A stretch of DNA of 64,000 nt, taken from NCBI GenBank assembly GCA_048013815.1, contig CM106586.1, positions 10,168,001 to 10,232,000 on the forward strand, read 5' to 3'. This stretch comes from Setoptus koraiensis (taxonomy: Eukaryota > Arthropoda). The notes under the pieces were generated by a model. It did no database searches. It saw only the letters and a list, made by a program, of their open reading frames with translations, and was not told the DNA's origin. Made by a program: the position numbers and the translations under genes. Positions 21,301 to 32,561 of the stretch are shown here, one piece after another; within the stretch, counting starts at the first letter, position 1, and every line of letters begins with the position of its first letter.

Positions 21301-21909
21301 CTCATGGCGTTGCACTAGATTTCTATAGAATTGTATGAATTCATCTAGGCCAAATTTATCAATGTGAATAGTTTCATGTTTTGTTGATGGCAGATTAAGT
21401 GCGTCTAATGCACGTTCAACACGTTTCCTATCATCTTTATGTTGAGCAAACATTTTAATAATTTGTCTAACAGGCAATTTTCCATCACGATCAATCATTA
21501 ATGTTAATTTTGTATGTGCCTTTTGTAATGATGTCAATTGAGAGGCATTAATACCATAGATGTTATAAGCTATTTTCATAATATGATTAGTCCAGGCTTG
21601 TGCTCGTTCCTTTGAGCTACAACAAAAATTATAAAAATTAACATTAACTAATTCTGTGCCCCAAACAATAGTGACTGTCTTATCTTCCAATGGGTCAGTA
21701 CCAATATCAACTAAATTACGCAATTTTGCTTCCTTAGGCACACGTGCATATTTTCCTGTACGTGCATCCCTAATAGTTGCCACATCCAAGAATTGTATCT
21801 CACTATTTTGTGGTATCCAATAAATATAGAAGCCATTTGGGTCAGCCTTTAATGTAACTGGCGTGGCAATACCTGATTCCTCATCCCATTTAATAAATTT
21901 GTCGTTCAT
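18373..21909 (-). CDS. Phospholipase C beta (Plc21C/PLCB1-like), no distal C-terminal domain
   Basis: PLC-beta cleaves PIP2 to IP3 and diacylglycerol downstream of Gq at the plasma membrane. The single frame encodes 1178 residues. The PH domain begins almost at the start (FIKWDEESGIATPVTL). EF hands follow to about 370, with a Ser/Gly-rich insert at about 218-283. The X barrel at about 371-525 has catalytic His384 (NSSHNTYLTG) and His431 (ITHGYT), with ELDCWNGR between. The X-Y linker (526-780) is Ser/Thr/Gln-rich with an acidic patch EELESDDSDPEEEE, typical autoinhibitory character. The Y half spans about 785-903 and C2 about 915-1040. The proximal tail keeps the helix ALANPIAHQSMVDRHAKQL, which autoinhibits and meets Gq, but the ~250-residue coiled-coil distal domain is absent. 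About 25 residues usual before the PH domain are also missing, so an upstream exon is likely. Confidence 0.93.
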   Translation of the reverse strand: MNDKFIKWDEESGIATPVTLKADPNGFYIYWIPQNSEIQFLDVATIRDARTGKYARVPKEAKLRNLVDIGTDPLEDKTVTIVWGTELVNVNFYNFCCSSKERAQAWTNHIMKIAYNIYGINASQLTSLQKAHTKLTLMIDRDGKLPVRQIIKMFAQHKDDRKRVERALDALNLPSTKHETIHIDKFGLDEFIQFYRNLVQRHEIEAIFDQLYQEALQGHTNTSSSNSSSGGGRSTSLTSSFASNHRDGSGTGGTSSGGHHNFIGALSGHVGHVRHQPKENQAAYKDSKHGKLIHVDSLVNFVNKHQRDPRLNEILYPYADRQRGMDLIMQYEPNKEVARRSYISVNGFLRYLMSDDNAIVAPDKFDLTMDMTQPLNHYFINSSHNTYLTGHQLTGKSSVEMYRQCLLAGCRCIELDCWNGRAPDEEPIITHGYTVVTEISLIEVLEAINESAFKTSPYPVILSFENHCSPKQQAKMVNYCKKIFGDLLLTDPLPDYPLTQNTLLPSPQALLRRVIIKNKKKHHKRNKKYLQEISTASPQSPEPLVNASSNSCSQVDSNQAISQQPNATNTSSSNQVQQTSQQQSTLTPQHSLSSSTTSGVETYTSSNQASSQVVIKGSQTAVSVTRSNDSNSSSNSTSNSATATHNYYEFNANNSDITTSPTARPTDDSLDIPLSPTTPTVATSTSTTTVVDIVDTENKLQQTETSFIPSSRSSSTVAACDIEELESDDSDPEEEELLPSGDISNREDLHATVNGEHIKDDDLDLANQQEISIPPVSKEAEPAVEMSALVVYIQPVRFKSFEEAERRGRSYEVSSFDEKAATSLLKERPIDFVSLNKKQLTRIYPRGTRVDSSNYMPQVFWNAGCQMVALNFQTLDLGMQLNQGIFDYNSRSGYLLKPEFMRRSDRSFDPFTESTVDGIIAGTVNIKVISGQFLSDKRVGTYVEVEMYGLPADTVRKRRTKIVPANGINPVYDDEPFTFKKVVLPDLASLRIAAFDDSGKCIGYRILPLVGLRPGYRHLSLRNESNQPLSLPTLFVKIEVNDYVPDTLSELADALANPIAHQSMVDRHAKQLMVFADEADTSNASLDGASSNEKNVCTSSQSSTARSNVTSASSIPSGSSNTSNNLTTTTFQQSLSSQQESPEHSQHPVKPGNPKRRTMKRFFSHLVPNKPPSSSSIK

Positions 21910-22560
21910 GATTGAAACATCTGCGTTGTTTCTTATTTATTATGGCTGTCCCCGGCTGGCTGGTTGGCTGGCTGACTGGCGTCTGTTAATACTATTAGTG
22001 CAGGAGTTGTGTTGTTTATATCTGCTTGCTTATGTGCCAATGTGTCTCTGCTGTTGATGTTGTTGTTGTTTCTCAGCTATCAACTGTATAAACATTTGTG
22101 CGTGTGTCAATTGTTTAGTGATGTTGGCTGGTTCTAACAACAACATGAGTACAACAGTGTGTGTCGTGTTGTTGTTGTTGTTTCTGATACAATAGGTCTG
22201 ATAAGGACGATGCTGCCGTTGTTGTCACAAGGGGGGATAAAGAGTGGAGAATGTAATAATAGTTGTAATAATTCATGTAATGTTAATAGTTTGGCAGTAG
22301 TAGCAGTTGTTGCTGCTGTTGATGTTGTCGTGTGAGTGGTGTTGGTGATAATAACAGGATTAGTCATTAATTGTAGTAGTAGAGGCAATTATTGTAGTGG
22401 TGCTGCTGCCGCTGCTGCTGCTGATAACAACAACAACAATAGTAATTTTCTCATCAGGGTTTCAGTTTAATCTTGATATTTGCTGGTCGGTATAGTCACC
22501 ATTGGGCGCTACGCATAGGCGTTCGTTTGTTTGTCCATACACATACGTACGAATGCAGTG
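21910..22560. repeat. Triplet-rich upstream region of phospholipase C beta
   Basis: Dense GTT/GCT/CAA triplets (runs such as TGTTGTTGTTG and GCTGCTGCTGCTG, about 22050-22440) and a TGGCTGGC patch near 21957-21975. Likely 5' UTR or intron of the minus-strand gene. Frames here are products of the repeats. Confidence 0.55.
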
Positions 22561-22564
22561 TGCA

Positions 22565-22690
22565 ACGCACAGATATATAATATACTGTATATATATATAT
22601 AAATGTATGTATATAAATGTTCTGTCTGTGGATATATATATATACGTGGATATATATATATTTACACAGACACATGTATATGTAACATGT
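22565..22690. repeat. TA-rich patches
   Basis: Several (TA)4-6 blocks with interspersed G/C, such as TATATATATATAAATG. Low complexity; no gene. Confidence 0.7.
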
Positions 22691-22964
22691 CGTATCTATG
22701 TGTAAAAATAAACATGTAATCGGGCGATGCGGCGCTGCTGTTAGTGTGTAGTAGTTGCTGCTGTTGCGATGATGGTATTTCGATTTCAAGACCAACCACG
22801 ACGACGACGGGGCTGCGTCAGGAAAAAGAATTTTTATTCACTGCCAGCTCTTCTCTCTGTCTGACTGTGTGTGTGTCTGTGTGTCTGTCTCTCGGTGTCT
22901 CTCGCTCTGTCTCTCCGTTCGTCGTTGTCGCTTTCAATTTTTTGTCTAATCAACTCTAATAGCT

Positions 22965-23017
22965 CGTTCGTTCGTTCGTTCGTTCGTTCGTTCGTTCGTT
23001 CGCTCGCTCGCTCGCTC
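22965..23017. repeat. (CGTT)9 (CGCT)4 tetranucleotide array
   Basis: Nine perfect CGTT units (22965-23000), then four CGCT units. The translated frames give Ser/Arg/Glu repeats that are not proteins. Confidence 0.9.
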
Positions 23018-23340
23018 CTTTTATCCCAAGCTCGCAAGCTGACTAAACGTCGTTTGTGCCTGTCGTCCGTCCGTCTGTCTGATGGAGTGATTTACTTTTC
23101 TGCTTGCACTCACGATGCGCTCACACCAATGAAGCTCGCTCGTTCGCTCACTCTGCTGGCGTGCTAACGGCAATGCCACCACCACCACCAGTCAACTCAG
23201 GCAAGGTGCTCCAAGACTGGCACACGCGCACAGCATTTATCATTGAATCTCGCAAATTTGAACCCCTACTCATCACTCCTCTAGACATTTGTCTCTCTGC
23301 CTGTGTGTTCGTGCGTATGTATTATTGTGACCGTCTGACT

Positions 23341-23415
23341 GTGTGTGCGGGTGTGTGTGTGTGTGTTTGTGTGTGTGTGCGAGTGTGTGTGCGAGTGCGA
23401 GTGCGTGTGTATGTG

Positions 23416-23447
<32 letters not shown>

Positions 23448-23469
23448 AGTGCGTGTGTGTGTGTGTGTA
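23341..23469. repeat. Long interrupted (GT)n array
   Basis: About 130 bp of GT repeats broken by GC and GA. A few hundred bases around it yield Cys/Val or His/Thr frames on either strand, all artefacts. It could form Z-DNA (alternating GTGCGCGCG at 23437-23448). Confidence 0.9.
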
Positions 23470-26400
23470 TTTTCTGAGTGTCTGCACATGTGGGCGCTGT
23501 TATGGGTGCGCTATTACGCACACAAACAACGTGCGCTGGCAAGACCGTTGCAGCGCACACAAGTAGAGGACACGCGCACAGCGAGCCTCAGATTGGGGGG
23601 GGGGCGCACATCGCGTTTGTTGGGTCGCCGCGCAACGTGCACACTGCTTAGCACAGCCAGCAGTTTTTTTTGCAAAAATTGTATATCAAATGGCGCGCAC
23701 ACAGTGGTACAAAATATACATTTTTAGTGTCGGGCCCCGGACCAAACATCCATTCTATCAAAACGTCTCATACATGCACGCCGACGTTAGGCTAGACGCT
23801 AGGCTAAACGCAGATAGGCTGTATAGTCTTACGTCTGGGCCCGCGTCTAACCGTCTAGCATCGTATATATTGCATGGTGATGCGTATTACAACACGTACA
23901 CATGCCAACACAGACTGTGGCACTGGCGTGGGCGTGCGCGCCCGATAACAGGCCCCCAACAACGGCGAGCTTGCGCGCGTTATTCGCCTCTCTGTCCTTC
24001 GGCACCACTCTCGACCAAACCAACTGGCATGATGGGGCCCAGGCCAACAAACAACAAACGACAGACAACAAACAACTGACTGATAACGTTGCAGCGTCGC
24101 ACGATGTGATGGTGTCACAGACGCGCACTGGCCAGTATTGAATGGCCATACAACAGTGCAGTAGATAAATAAAAAACGTAACACCTTCTAGTGGCTTTTC
24201 ATTGTTCCTTCAATTTCGTTCCCTTTTATGTGTATGATTGATATTATTGTGTATCTATCGTGACCAGCGCCAACATGGGCGCTAAGTTTCCTGGTTGAAA
24301 GGACGCTCCGTGTTTATAAAGGTACCCACAAAGCGGTCTTGCGCGTGACAACCATAGTGTACATAAAGCCAGCCACTACACGCACGCACACACTCAAACG
24401 GCATCCAAAGATGCTGCGAAATGGCCAGCCAGATAATTTTGTTTTGTATTTTCGCTCTCTTCCTCCCTCACTCCTTGCGTAATATCACACTTCTGGCGCT
24501 GCCCTCAATGGCAGTGTTATGTTGCAGATAAAACAGCTTGTTTTGTTGTCCGATATAACTATTCAATATAACTATTCAATATATCCGGTGATGGTGTATC
24601 GTTGCCGCAGTCGCAGCCACGCTCGCCACTAACAATGTTGACCCTTGGCTAACTTCAGCACTCACTATCTAACTAAAGGTTAATGGCTATAACAATGCCT
24701 GGCGACACTCGATTGTGAGGTGCATTTGAAGCTTCAGATCAATATCATCATCATCATGATAATGTCATGTGATATCAGTGGAGCCGGTAGTAGCACTATT
24801 CTATCTGCTTGAATTGACGACTTAACGGGAATAAATGACTCGCGCATCCGCCGACACACAACCCAAAACATCACGAACAGCTGACATAAATTGGGAGCCT
24901 TTTTTTTCAGGCATCACTTGCTATTAATGGGAATTCTAATGAACAATGCGATCAATGCGATGCCAATAAAGCGCAACCGAGAAGCAGCAGAGCCAAATTG
25001 TATGTATTCTAGATAAACGGAGATGTCCTTGGAAATATTTGACCCCACTCATAATAACAACGTTGCCTGGTCCAGGTCATATCGCCTATCGCACGTACAA
25101 TTTAACAAGATGACGATGGTTGCGTCAATGGCGATTAGGGGCACCCGATATGAAAAGGCTTGCGCTGGAATATATTGTGAATGGCGGAGCTCTGATGTGA
25201 GACAGAAGCAAGCGAAAAGAATATTGAATTGAAAGTCGAAAGATAAAATAAGAAGCTACCACTGTAACTGTTCTTGCCTGTCAAGCAGCATTTATGTTTG
25301 AATAAATATCTGCATATCTCTATATCTGTTCATATATTATCAATGCACACTCACACATTATATATTATTTATGCATACATGTGTAGACTGAATAAAAGGC
25401 CAGATGTGTTGCTTGATTGGCGCAATCAAATATCAATTGTTCTCAACATATCCATGACTTTGCTTGTCAGATTCTATCGTAATATGCACGCGCCACCGGA
25501 CATTTCTTTTGCCGATCGCTTGCTTTTTCAGCACGATCAAATGCAAATGAGTTGTATTAGCTTGATACGACCGTTAACGGTACTTATAAAGTACGACTGT
25601 GGAGCAGTAGATTGTCGGCGACATCTTCACGGGTCTGTCGTGTGTTGCGCAATAAACACAACCGATTATGATATCAGAATCTTCTTTCTTGCGTGGCCTT
25701 ATGCATCCATGACACATCATCGGCAAATAGAGTTTTTTTGTTTCATTATTTTCAACACTTAATCAATAGCCCATTTGTCGAAGAGTCGACGGCAAATATA
25801 AGTGAGTCATATGATTTTAGCTGTTATTGCGAGAGCAAATAGAGAGAAATGGATATTTGTACAAAACAATTGATATTTGAGTGCGCCAATGAAGCACATT
25901 TGACATATTCAACGTACACTCGCACATGACACATTGAGTACATATAGGTTGCTTGCGTGCACCCCGCCGCCCCTTATTGGCACTTTTGAGGAGAAGGAGG
26001 AACTATGTCCTCATGCTCGAATAAATTTTCTCAATATACTGTGCATGCCTGTTAGTTTGTGACGGATATAAAGTTGCCGAGCTAGCCTAAATTTGTTGTA
26101 GCCGGTGGTGGCACTGGTTGTTATTGTTGGTATGATTAGTTCTTACTTGTTTAAGCCTGACAGACTGCTAGCTAAAGTTCGCCTAGCCTATGATTTCTGT
26201 ATAATGAGTGTATGTGTGCGTACCGTTTATTACAGCAATCAAGGTGATTCTTGTTCTTATGTACACACGCAAGCGCCAGAAGCGGCACGTAATTAAGCGG
26301 CTTGCGCATTCATTATCGGAAGCAGTGAAGGATTGATAGGGTGCTCGAAGACTGAGAAAGAAGGCAGCTAAGAGTTGTTTTTATTTCACGACGCCGATCT

Positions 26401-28232
26401 TCTCTCGCTCTCTGTCTCTCTAATGACGAATTTACACAACCCACGAGCTGGCGTGTGTGTGTGTGCGTGTTTGTGTGTGAGTGTGTGTGTGTCTCAACCT
26501 CCAGCAGTTACACGTACCTCACATCAAGCCACTAGTGTCTAGTGATGATCGTTTTAGCTGTAACCATGTTTAGTGATGATATTTGTGCGAGTCAGCATCA
26601 ATTTGAAGCTGCCACCAAAACAGCAGCAGCATATAAATTGAGAAAATAGGCAGAGGAATATTCTGGCTATTTTTTCCTCAGGGGCGCACTTACACTCTTG
26701 CTCTCGTGCGTCTTTGGGAATCAGATTCGTATCGTGCTAGTTTGTGCCTGCAAGGTGCACCGGTGTCTCGACGCTGCTGTCACTGGGTTCCAACGCTAAC
26801 CCCATTATGAGTGCTTAATTGGAACTGCAGCCTGGGCCTCTCATTTGCTCATGAGAGTCATGAGTCATGACACATGCTCCTCGTGAGGGTGCCTGAAAGA
26901 AGATGTGTATCACCATTGCTACTTATCTTACCTACTATCTAAGCTTATTCCATCCAGCTACTATCCAGCTACCAGCTAGTTTTAGTTACACAACTGAATG
27001 CGCCACGCTGGTGGTATTTCAAAAGTGCAACCAAGCTGATCTTTTGATTGCGTCGTTTCAATTCTGCATATAATTACTGCGTATGCTTAGTAATAACCTG
27101 TCTCTCTCCCTCTGTCGAATATTGGGCCAAAAATAAACCAGATATCAGCTAGGTAGCGCTAACTCAATGTTTTCGCTGCCAAACACACGCACACATAATT
27201 ATTGTAGGTAACATATGGAATTTGCTGATTATATATGATCAATGGTGTTTGTTTGTTTATCTTTCTGATTTCAACTTTTTGAAATATTGTCTTCTTTTAC
27301 TAGTTCGGTGTTAAGCTCGTGAACATTGAGAGCATGCTTGAAATTCATATGCATAACAGTAGTATCTCGCGCTGACAGTAATTCAAATGACAGTAATTTG
27401 AATGTTAGCCGGAACGGATCTGTACTACAATCATGTTCTATTCTGGTAATAATGTCAGCAGGCACACATACAAACACCTGGCGCATAGCAGATAAAAGTC
27501 TCTATTGTGCACACTGAAACAAAGGTACAGGTGTAAAGGGACAGGTAGGTGGTCGTCCAATATAGTCTACTCATATACATGTAGAGAGAATGTAGCAACA
27601 AAAACAAAATATTAATGTCATATCCCATGTAATGTATGATACAGAGTCATTACGAGACTTGCTAAAAGTTAGGCCATAAAAACGTCGACAGCATTTATAG
27701 ATATTTATAATAGTAGCCATGACAATGGCTGTTATTTTCGTGGTGATGACGTGCCCCTAACAAGCATCGCTCGATTCCCCCTAGGTGCTCCGTGAAACAG
27801 GGGTAACGAACAAAAAACAAAACTTTGAATAATAACAACAACTCAGAGCCTATTATTTGTAGATTTTATGTAACCTGTGAGATTGGTGAGCTGCTTGCAT
27901 GAGCTTGAGGCATAATAAACTGACGGTGAGAGCAAAACTATAGATACTGATGCCGCATTGATAGTTTTTAGATTATGGTGGGGTCCACATACCAATGTAA
28001 TGAATTTCCGTTGCGTACACGCGCCTAATTGGTTGAATGGTTTGAGGGCCTTATGAATAGCATACTCTCAATAGCTGCACATGTCTACATATTGTACTTT
28101 AGTCCCTATACACGATATACAGATAACAATTTAGAAAATCTCCGGTTTATAGATTACCAGAGGCAGCAAGTGAGTGTCATCGAGTTATAAGTGGAGGTGA
28201 CTGGTATATTATTTTGGTGCGTTTCGACACGG
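23470..28232. other. Gene-poor DNA, nothing firm
   Basis: Mixed composition. Noted: a 79-codon plus frame at 23902-24141 with AATAAA soon after (24169), a tandem pair of ATAACTATTCAAT at about 24555-24582, TATAAAGG at 24315-24322, and an interrupted GT run at about 26453-26493. None makes a convincing gene. Confidence 0.5.
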
Positions 28233-28275
28233 ACATATATATGTAAATATATATATATATATATACATATATGTA
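28233..28275. repeat. (AT)n tract with inverted ACATATATATGT ends
   Basis: ACATATATATGTAAATATATAT..., then ACATATATGT; low complexity and palindromic. Confidence 0.75.
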
Positions 28276-28714
28276 TCTTTCTCTTTCTGGCCCTTTTAAC
28301 ACTGGTTAAACCCATATATAGATGGCCGCTTATTTTTAATACCCGATGATAGTACTCATGACATGTTGGAATTTGCTGGTGTCAGGCCTGAGAAGATTGG
28401 TTAGCTGGTAAATGCGCCCTATAAGAAGAGTGAGCACATTATTACTAGTCTAGCCGTTGTGGATAGCTAGCTACTGTATTTTGCAGCTACCATTGCAAAT
28501 ACTGGCATGCAATACAATTGGCTGTATTACCACTGTCATTACTATCGTTGTCACAGTATACTACTAGACTCTCTGTGTGTCTAGTGCTGTTACCATTACA
28601 TTCGACTATCAATGCTATTTGACTAGTATTTCAATTCTTAATGTCAAAAGTTATATCTGTCTGTCTATCGGGCTGTTTCGCTTAGCTTGCTGCCTGATAT
28701 AGAGACATTTCCAG

Positions 28715-28741
28715 TATGTGTGTGTGTGTGTGTGTGTGTGT
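28715..28741. repeat. (GT)13 microsatellite followed by (GAG)n
   Basis: A perfect GT run followed directly by a GGAGGAGGAGGAGG purine tract. Confidence 0.9.
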
Positions 28742-29048
28742 TCGAGGAGGAGGAGGAGGGGGAGGGTTATTTTATTTTATTTCACTTCTTAATAGTTTAT
28801 GACAGTGGCCATCAACGGAGTTAAGGTTAAGTTTGATGTCTAGTTCTTCTAGTTATCGTGTGTTACCATGTTAAAAAGGCAGAGAAAGAAAGAGGGAACA
28901 CACAGCCCGAGAAGAGTCGCTCGCACACAAAGCTGTATATATAAATAATAGCACAACAACAAGGTAACCACTACCGAGCAACTAGGGCCCTGAACGAAAG
29001 CTCCAGTCACTCTTATCCGCACGCTAGCTGTAGCTCGATAGATCATCA

Positions 29049-29081
29049 CATATATATATATATATATATATACGTATATAC

Positions 29082-29112
<31 letters not shown>
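29049..29112. repeat. (TA)n microsatellite with ACGT interruptions
   Basis: Sixty-four bases of TA alternation with two CG steps (TACGTATATACGTA). Self-complementary, so cruciform-prone. Confidence 0.9.
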
Positions 29113-29114
<2 letters not shown>

Positions 29115-30847
29115 TATGTGTTTGTGCGCGGGTGCGAGTGTATCTCAGCTTTAAGTAGCTTGTTCAGTAGATATGCTGGATGGCATTTGGCGCATTTACC
29201 TGTGCGGTTGCTGTTGTGATCTAACAGCAGCTAACTAGACTGCTGGCTTGGTGGCTAGCTTTCGTGCACTCACCTCTGGGCTCAGCTTGGTTTGGCCCGC
29301 GCTCGTTAACATTTCGTCTATATGGTATCTTGGTAATGTGTGGAGATTAGGTGCGGGAAATCGGGCTTATTTGGAGATGCTCCTTTCAAATTGAACCGTT
29401 CTCGGCGTTATTTTGGCAAGGACAACGCCGACAACGGTTCAGACACGAGCATCAGGGGAGGGCCAGGCGAGGGGTTAGAGGAAACTTCACTCACACAACT
29501 AATTCCATTGTTCTTACCTTTGATTCTTTGCAGTTGGTTCAGTTGTTTCTCTCTCTCCCTCTCTGGTTCTCGCTCCCCCCGAATGTGACTGCGAGTGCGT
29601 GCATGTGCATGGATGTGTGTGTGTGTGTGTGTGTGCGAGCGGAGGGAGGACGAGGTCGCGGCTATGGGTCCCTAAGCACGCGCGCAAGCGCCCCTCTGTG
29701 TATCGCTCTGGTTGGTCGTATGTGATCTATGCTACCGCAATAATTTGGCCCCTCGTCGCTTGTTAGTGGCCTTGTGTCTCTAGTTAGCGCTGCGGTATTA
29801 ACAGTGAGCGCGATACCAATATCAGCGCCATTTGTAGCGGCGCTCCGGTGCTCAATGTGCTGAGGGAGAAGTTGTGCGTGTATAGCTGGCATCTACTGAT
29901 CGAGCAGCGGTCTTGCCAGCGTTAGCGTTCACTTGACGCCACGCTACTGCTGGTTTCAGTTGGTGTGTGTGTGTGTGTGTGTGTGTGCGTACATTTCTCA
30001 GCCAATTATAAAGCAAAGCCAGCTTACATTTGGCTGCCTGATGGGATATAAATTGAAGCAACTACCGCCATCTAGTCTGTGCGGCGTGTGTAGCCGCCGC
30101 TGGCTGGTGTCGCTGGCTATCGCGCGGGCTGCATTTGGGGCGCGCAAGTTGCGCTGGCTCCGTTTGAACAACGGGGCCCCCAAGGCTCGTTAGTGTCAAA
30201 GAAATAGAGAAAGAGGGAGAGTTTGTTTGAAATTTGCCACTGCTCGCGCCTGCGGTTCTCTCGCCGAGTCTAAATTAGCCAATCTAATCGATAAGACATT
30301 CCAAGCCCGTCACTGGCGCCCCTCCCTGGTGTGCGTGCGATCTGATTTGTTGTCCCAGGGCAACGGCACGGCTTGGCGCTGTTGTTAGCAAGGGGCCAAC
30401 AGCGAGCCTGCCAACTATTATCTTGTGGTGTCGATTGGCGCGCCCCGCGCCCCTAATGAGAGATGAGTTTGTGTTAATTTGTTGTTGGCTTGTTTTTTCG
30501 CTTACTTTGGCGGCGCTAATGGCGACGATATCTTCACTCGGGTGGCCGGCTCGCGCGACCGGCACGACAGCGCCAAATGGAGCCCATTTAACGCGGCCGA
30601 GCCTCCCGTCGTGTTGCAGTCCTTGCAATCCTTTGTTGCCCTCGTCGGCTTCGTCGCCTCGGTCGCCTCCGTTGCCTTCGTTGGCTGTGTTGGCCGTGGG
30701 GCCGCAACGGGCGCTTGTCGGGCGCGGCCAGATGTGGCAATGTGTTGCATAATTGCGAATCTTGCAAGTTGTCCTCGGCGGATAGTATCTGTTGATGTAT
30801 TAATTACGGCCGAAACAAAGCAGCGACAATAACGCCACAGCCAATAC
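29113..30847. other. GC-richer gene-poor stretch with GT runs
   Basis: GT runs at 29612-29635 and 29962-29985, and scattered GCGC-rich segments. Frames on both strands overlap each other and carry no recognisable domain. No gene called. Confidence 0.5.
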
Positions 30848-30889
30848 AAATAATAATACAAATAATAATAATAATAATAGCAATAATAA
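30848..30889. repeat. (AAT)n microsatellite
   Basis: AATAATAATACAAATAATAA-type run of about 42 bp. The poly-Tyr minus frame at 30502-30975 is produced by it. Confidence 0.9.
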
Positions 30890-31134
30890 TCATTGATTAT
30901 CATGGTAATCACGACGCGGACAGGCAAACAGTCGGTTTGCCGGCCGCTCACGGCGTGCCCGCGTAACACACACACACGAGGGGCAGGGAATATGTATAAT
31001 AATAATATAAGTAAACATTCGGCACGTTTGTTCGGCGGCCACGCTACATGCAGATATCGGGGGAAGGGGGGCAGGGGCGAGGGGGCGACTTGGCTTGCTC
31101 AATTTACAATCTGCGCTCGTATTTTCCCCTTCCA

Positions 31135-31230
31135 TCACACACACTCACACACTCACACACACACACGCACACACACACACACACACTCGCACACGCTCGT
31201 GTTAGAACACACAAACACACGCACACGCAC
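31135..31230. repeat. Interrupted (CA)n array
   Basis: About 95 bp of CA with ACTC and ACGC breaks, the one long array in CA orientation between 22 and 38 kb. Confidence 0.9.
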
Positions 31231-32290
31231 GCCGACGGGCGCAGAGCAAACGCACGCACGCATTCGCTAAGTGACTCGCTCGCTCCTCAGGCACGCACAC
31301 ACAGAGATCGCGTTTAAATTCAATCAATTCAACGAGGGGGGCTATGCAAATCGAGACCAACTTTTGTTAGCGCAAATCCAATTGCAAGTTAAACGCATTT
31401 TGGCAGCGGCGGGGGGACGACAGCGCCGGCCGCAACGAAAATCTGTTGTTCGTCGACGCAGTTTTGTTCCCCTCGTTCGCATTGTTCGACGACGTGTTTG
31501 GCGCCGCGGCCAACCAACGGACGACATTGTACAACAAGCCAAAAGTTATAACTCTTGATGCGCCGCGCCATACTCGCGCGCGCTGCCATCCACACTGCGG
31601 GCCGCGGCACAGGCATAGTTTATGCCATAATAAGCTGCACAGCGCGCAAGCTAATGTGATTATATGATGATTGTGTTATTGGTGTTTTACCAGCAACTGT
31701 GCCGCCGCCACTGCTAAAACCTACAGTTTCCCCCTCTGGCGCTCCACTCACCCTCGTGCGCCCCTCACCAGCCCGCTCCCCGAGTGATTCGCCGCGTTTT
31801 GGCGCCAAACTTCAAACTCATGTCGAGATTAGCTCGACAGCAACTCGAGTCGTCGAGATTATTTTGCCAAGATTGCACCAATCTCGCAAGGAGCTCGCTG
31901 GTGCGATATGGTCCGCGGGCACAAATAGAGTGTGTGTGTGTGTGTACCAGACGAATATTGGCCGGGCTATCATGCGGACAAAAGTCGGAAAGATCAACAA
32001 CATCTGCATTGTTCGCCCCTCGCGAGATGTTGTTTGCCCTTCTGGCGCGATGCTCAATTGGCTAGAGCGAGCTCAATAGAGGCCCCGGGCCTCATTCTCC
32101 CTCTCTCCTCGCTCCCTCTTGCGCTTTCTCGCTCTCTCTGTCTGTCCCTTAATCTGGGGGCCCGCCTTCGGAAGCCGACTGCTTGCAGGAAACGTTTTAA
32201 TGACTTTTCGGCCTTGAACATTTATTGCGCGCACGCTAGGCCGCCGAGTACGATGGCCGGAATATGATTTGATTTAATGATTCGGACGAA

Positions 32291-32324
32291 ATATTCATGA
32301 CAATTCATGAATATTATTCATGAT
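32291..32324. promoter_or_regulatory. Three ATTCATGA sites in palindromic array
   Basis: ATTCATGA occurs three times within 34 bp, and one copy pairs with another to give TCATGAATATTATTCATGA. It resembles a clustered factor-binding site (homeodomain or POU-like composition). Inference only. Confidence 0.3.
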
Positions 32325-32489
32325 TGCCTCGGATGGCGTGGACCCCCTCGTTCGTTCACCAGTGAACCAGTGGATCATCGAAAATATGTATTCATTCGTG
32401 GACACGCGACTCGCCTCTTGGTCTGCGTGCGCTTGTTTAGCTGGCAACCGAACAGCAGCAACAACCAACGCTGTTACGGCAGCGACGAC

Positions 32490-32561
32490 GGCGACGTAAC
32501 AACAACAACAGCCACGGCGACGTAACAACAACAACAGCCACCACGACGTAACAACAGCGAC
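32490..32561. repeat. 26-bp minisatellite, 2.7 units
   Basis: Two identical 26-bp units (start GGCGACGTAAC, then CAA repeats, then GCCAC) and a degenerate third. It creates the Val/Leu-rich minus frame seen there. Confidence 0.85.

Noticed and set aside
22834-23560. Long frames over CGTT and GT arrays (Arg/Glu, His/Thr, Cys/Val repeats)
   Set aside because: Pure translation of microsatellites on both strands.
23902-24141. 79-codon frame followed by AATAAA
   Set aside because: It overlaps equally long frames on both strands and has no domain; the poly(A) match alone is weak.
25274-25762. 162-codon plus frame
   Set aside because: Starts in AT-rich repeat-like DNA, mixed composition, no domain, and no splice or poly(A) support.
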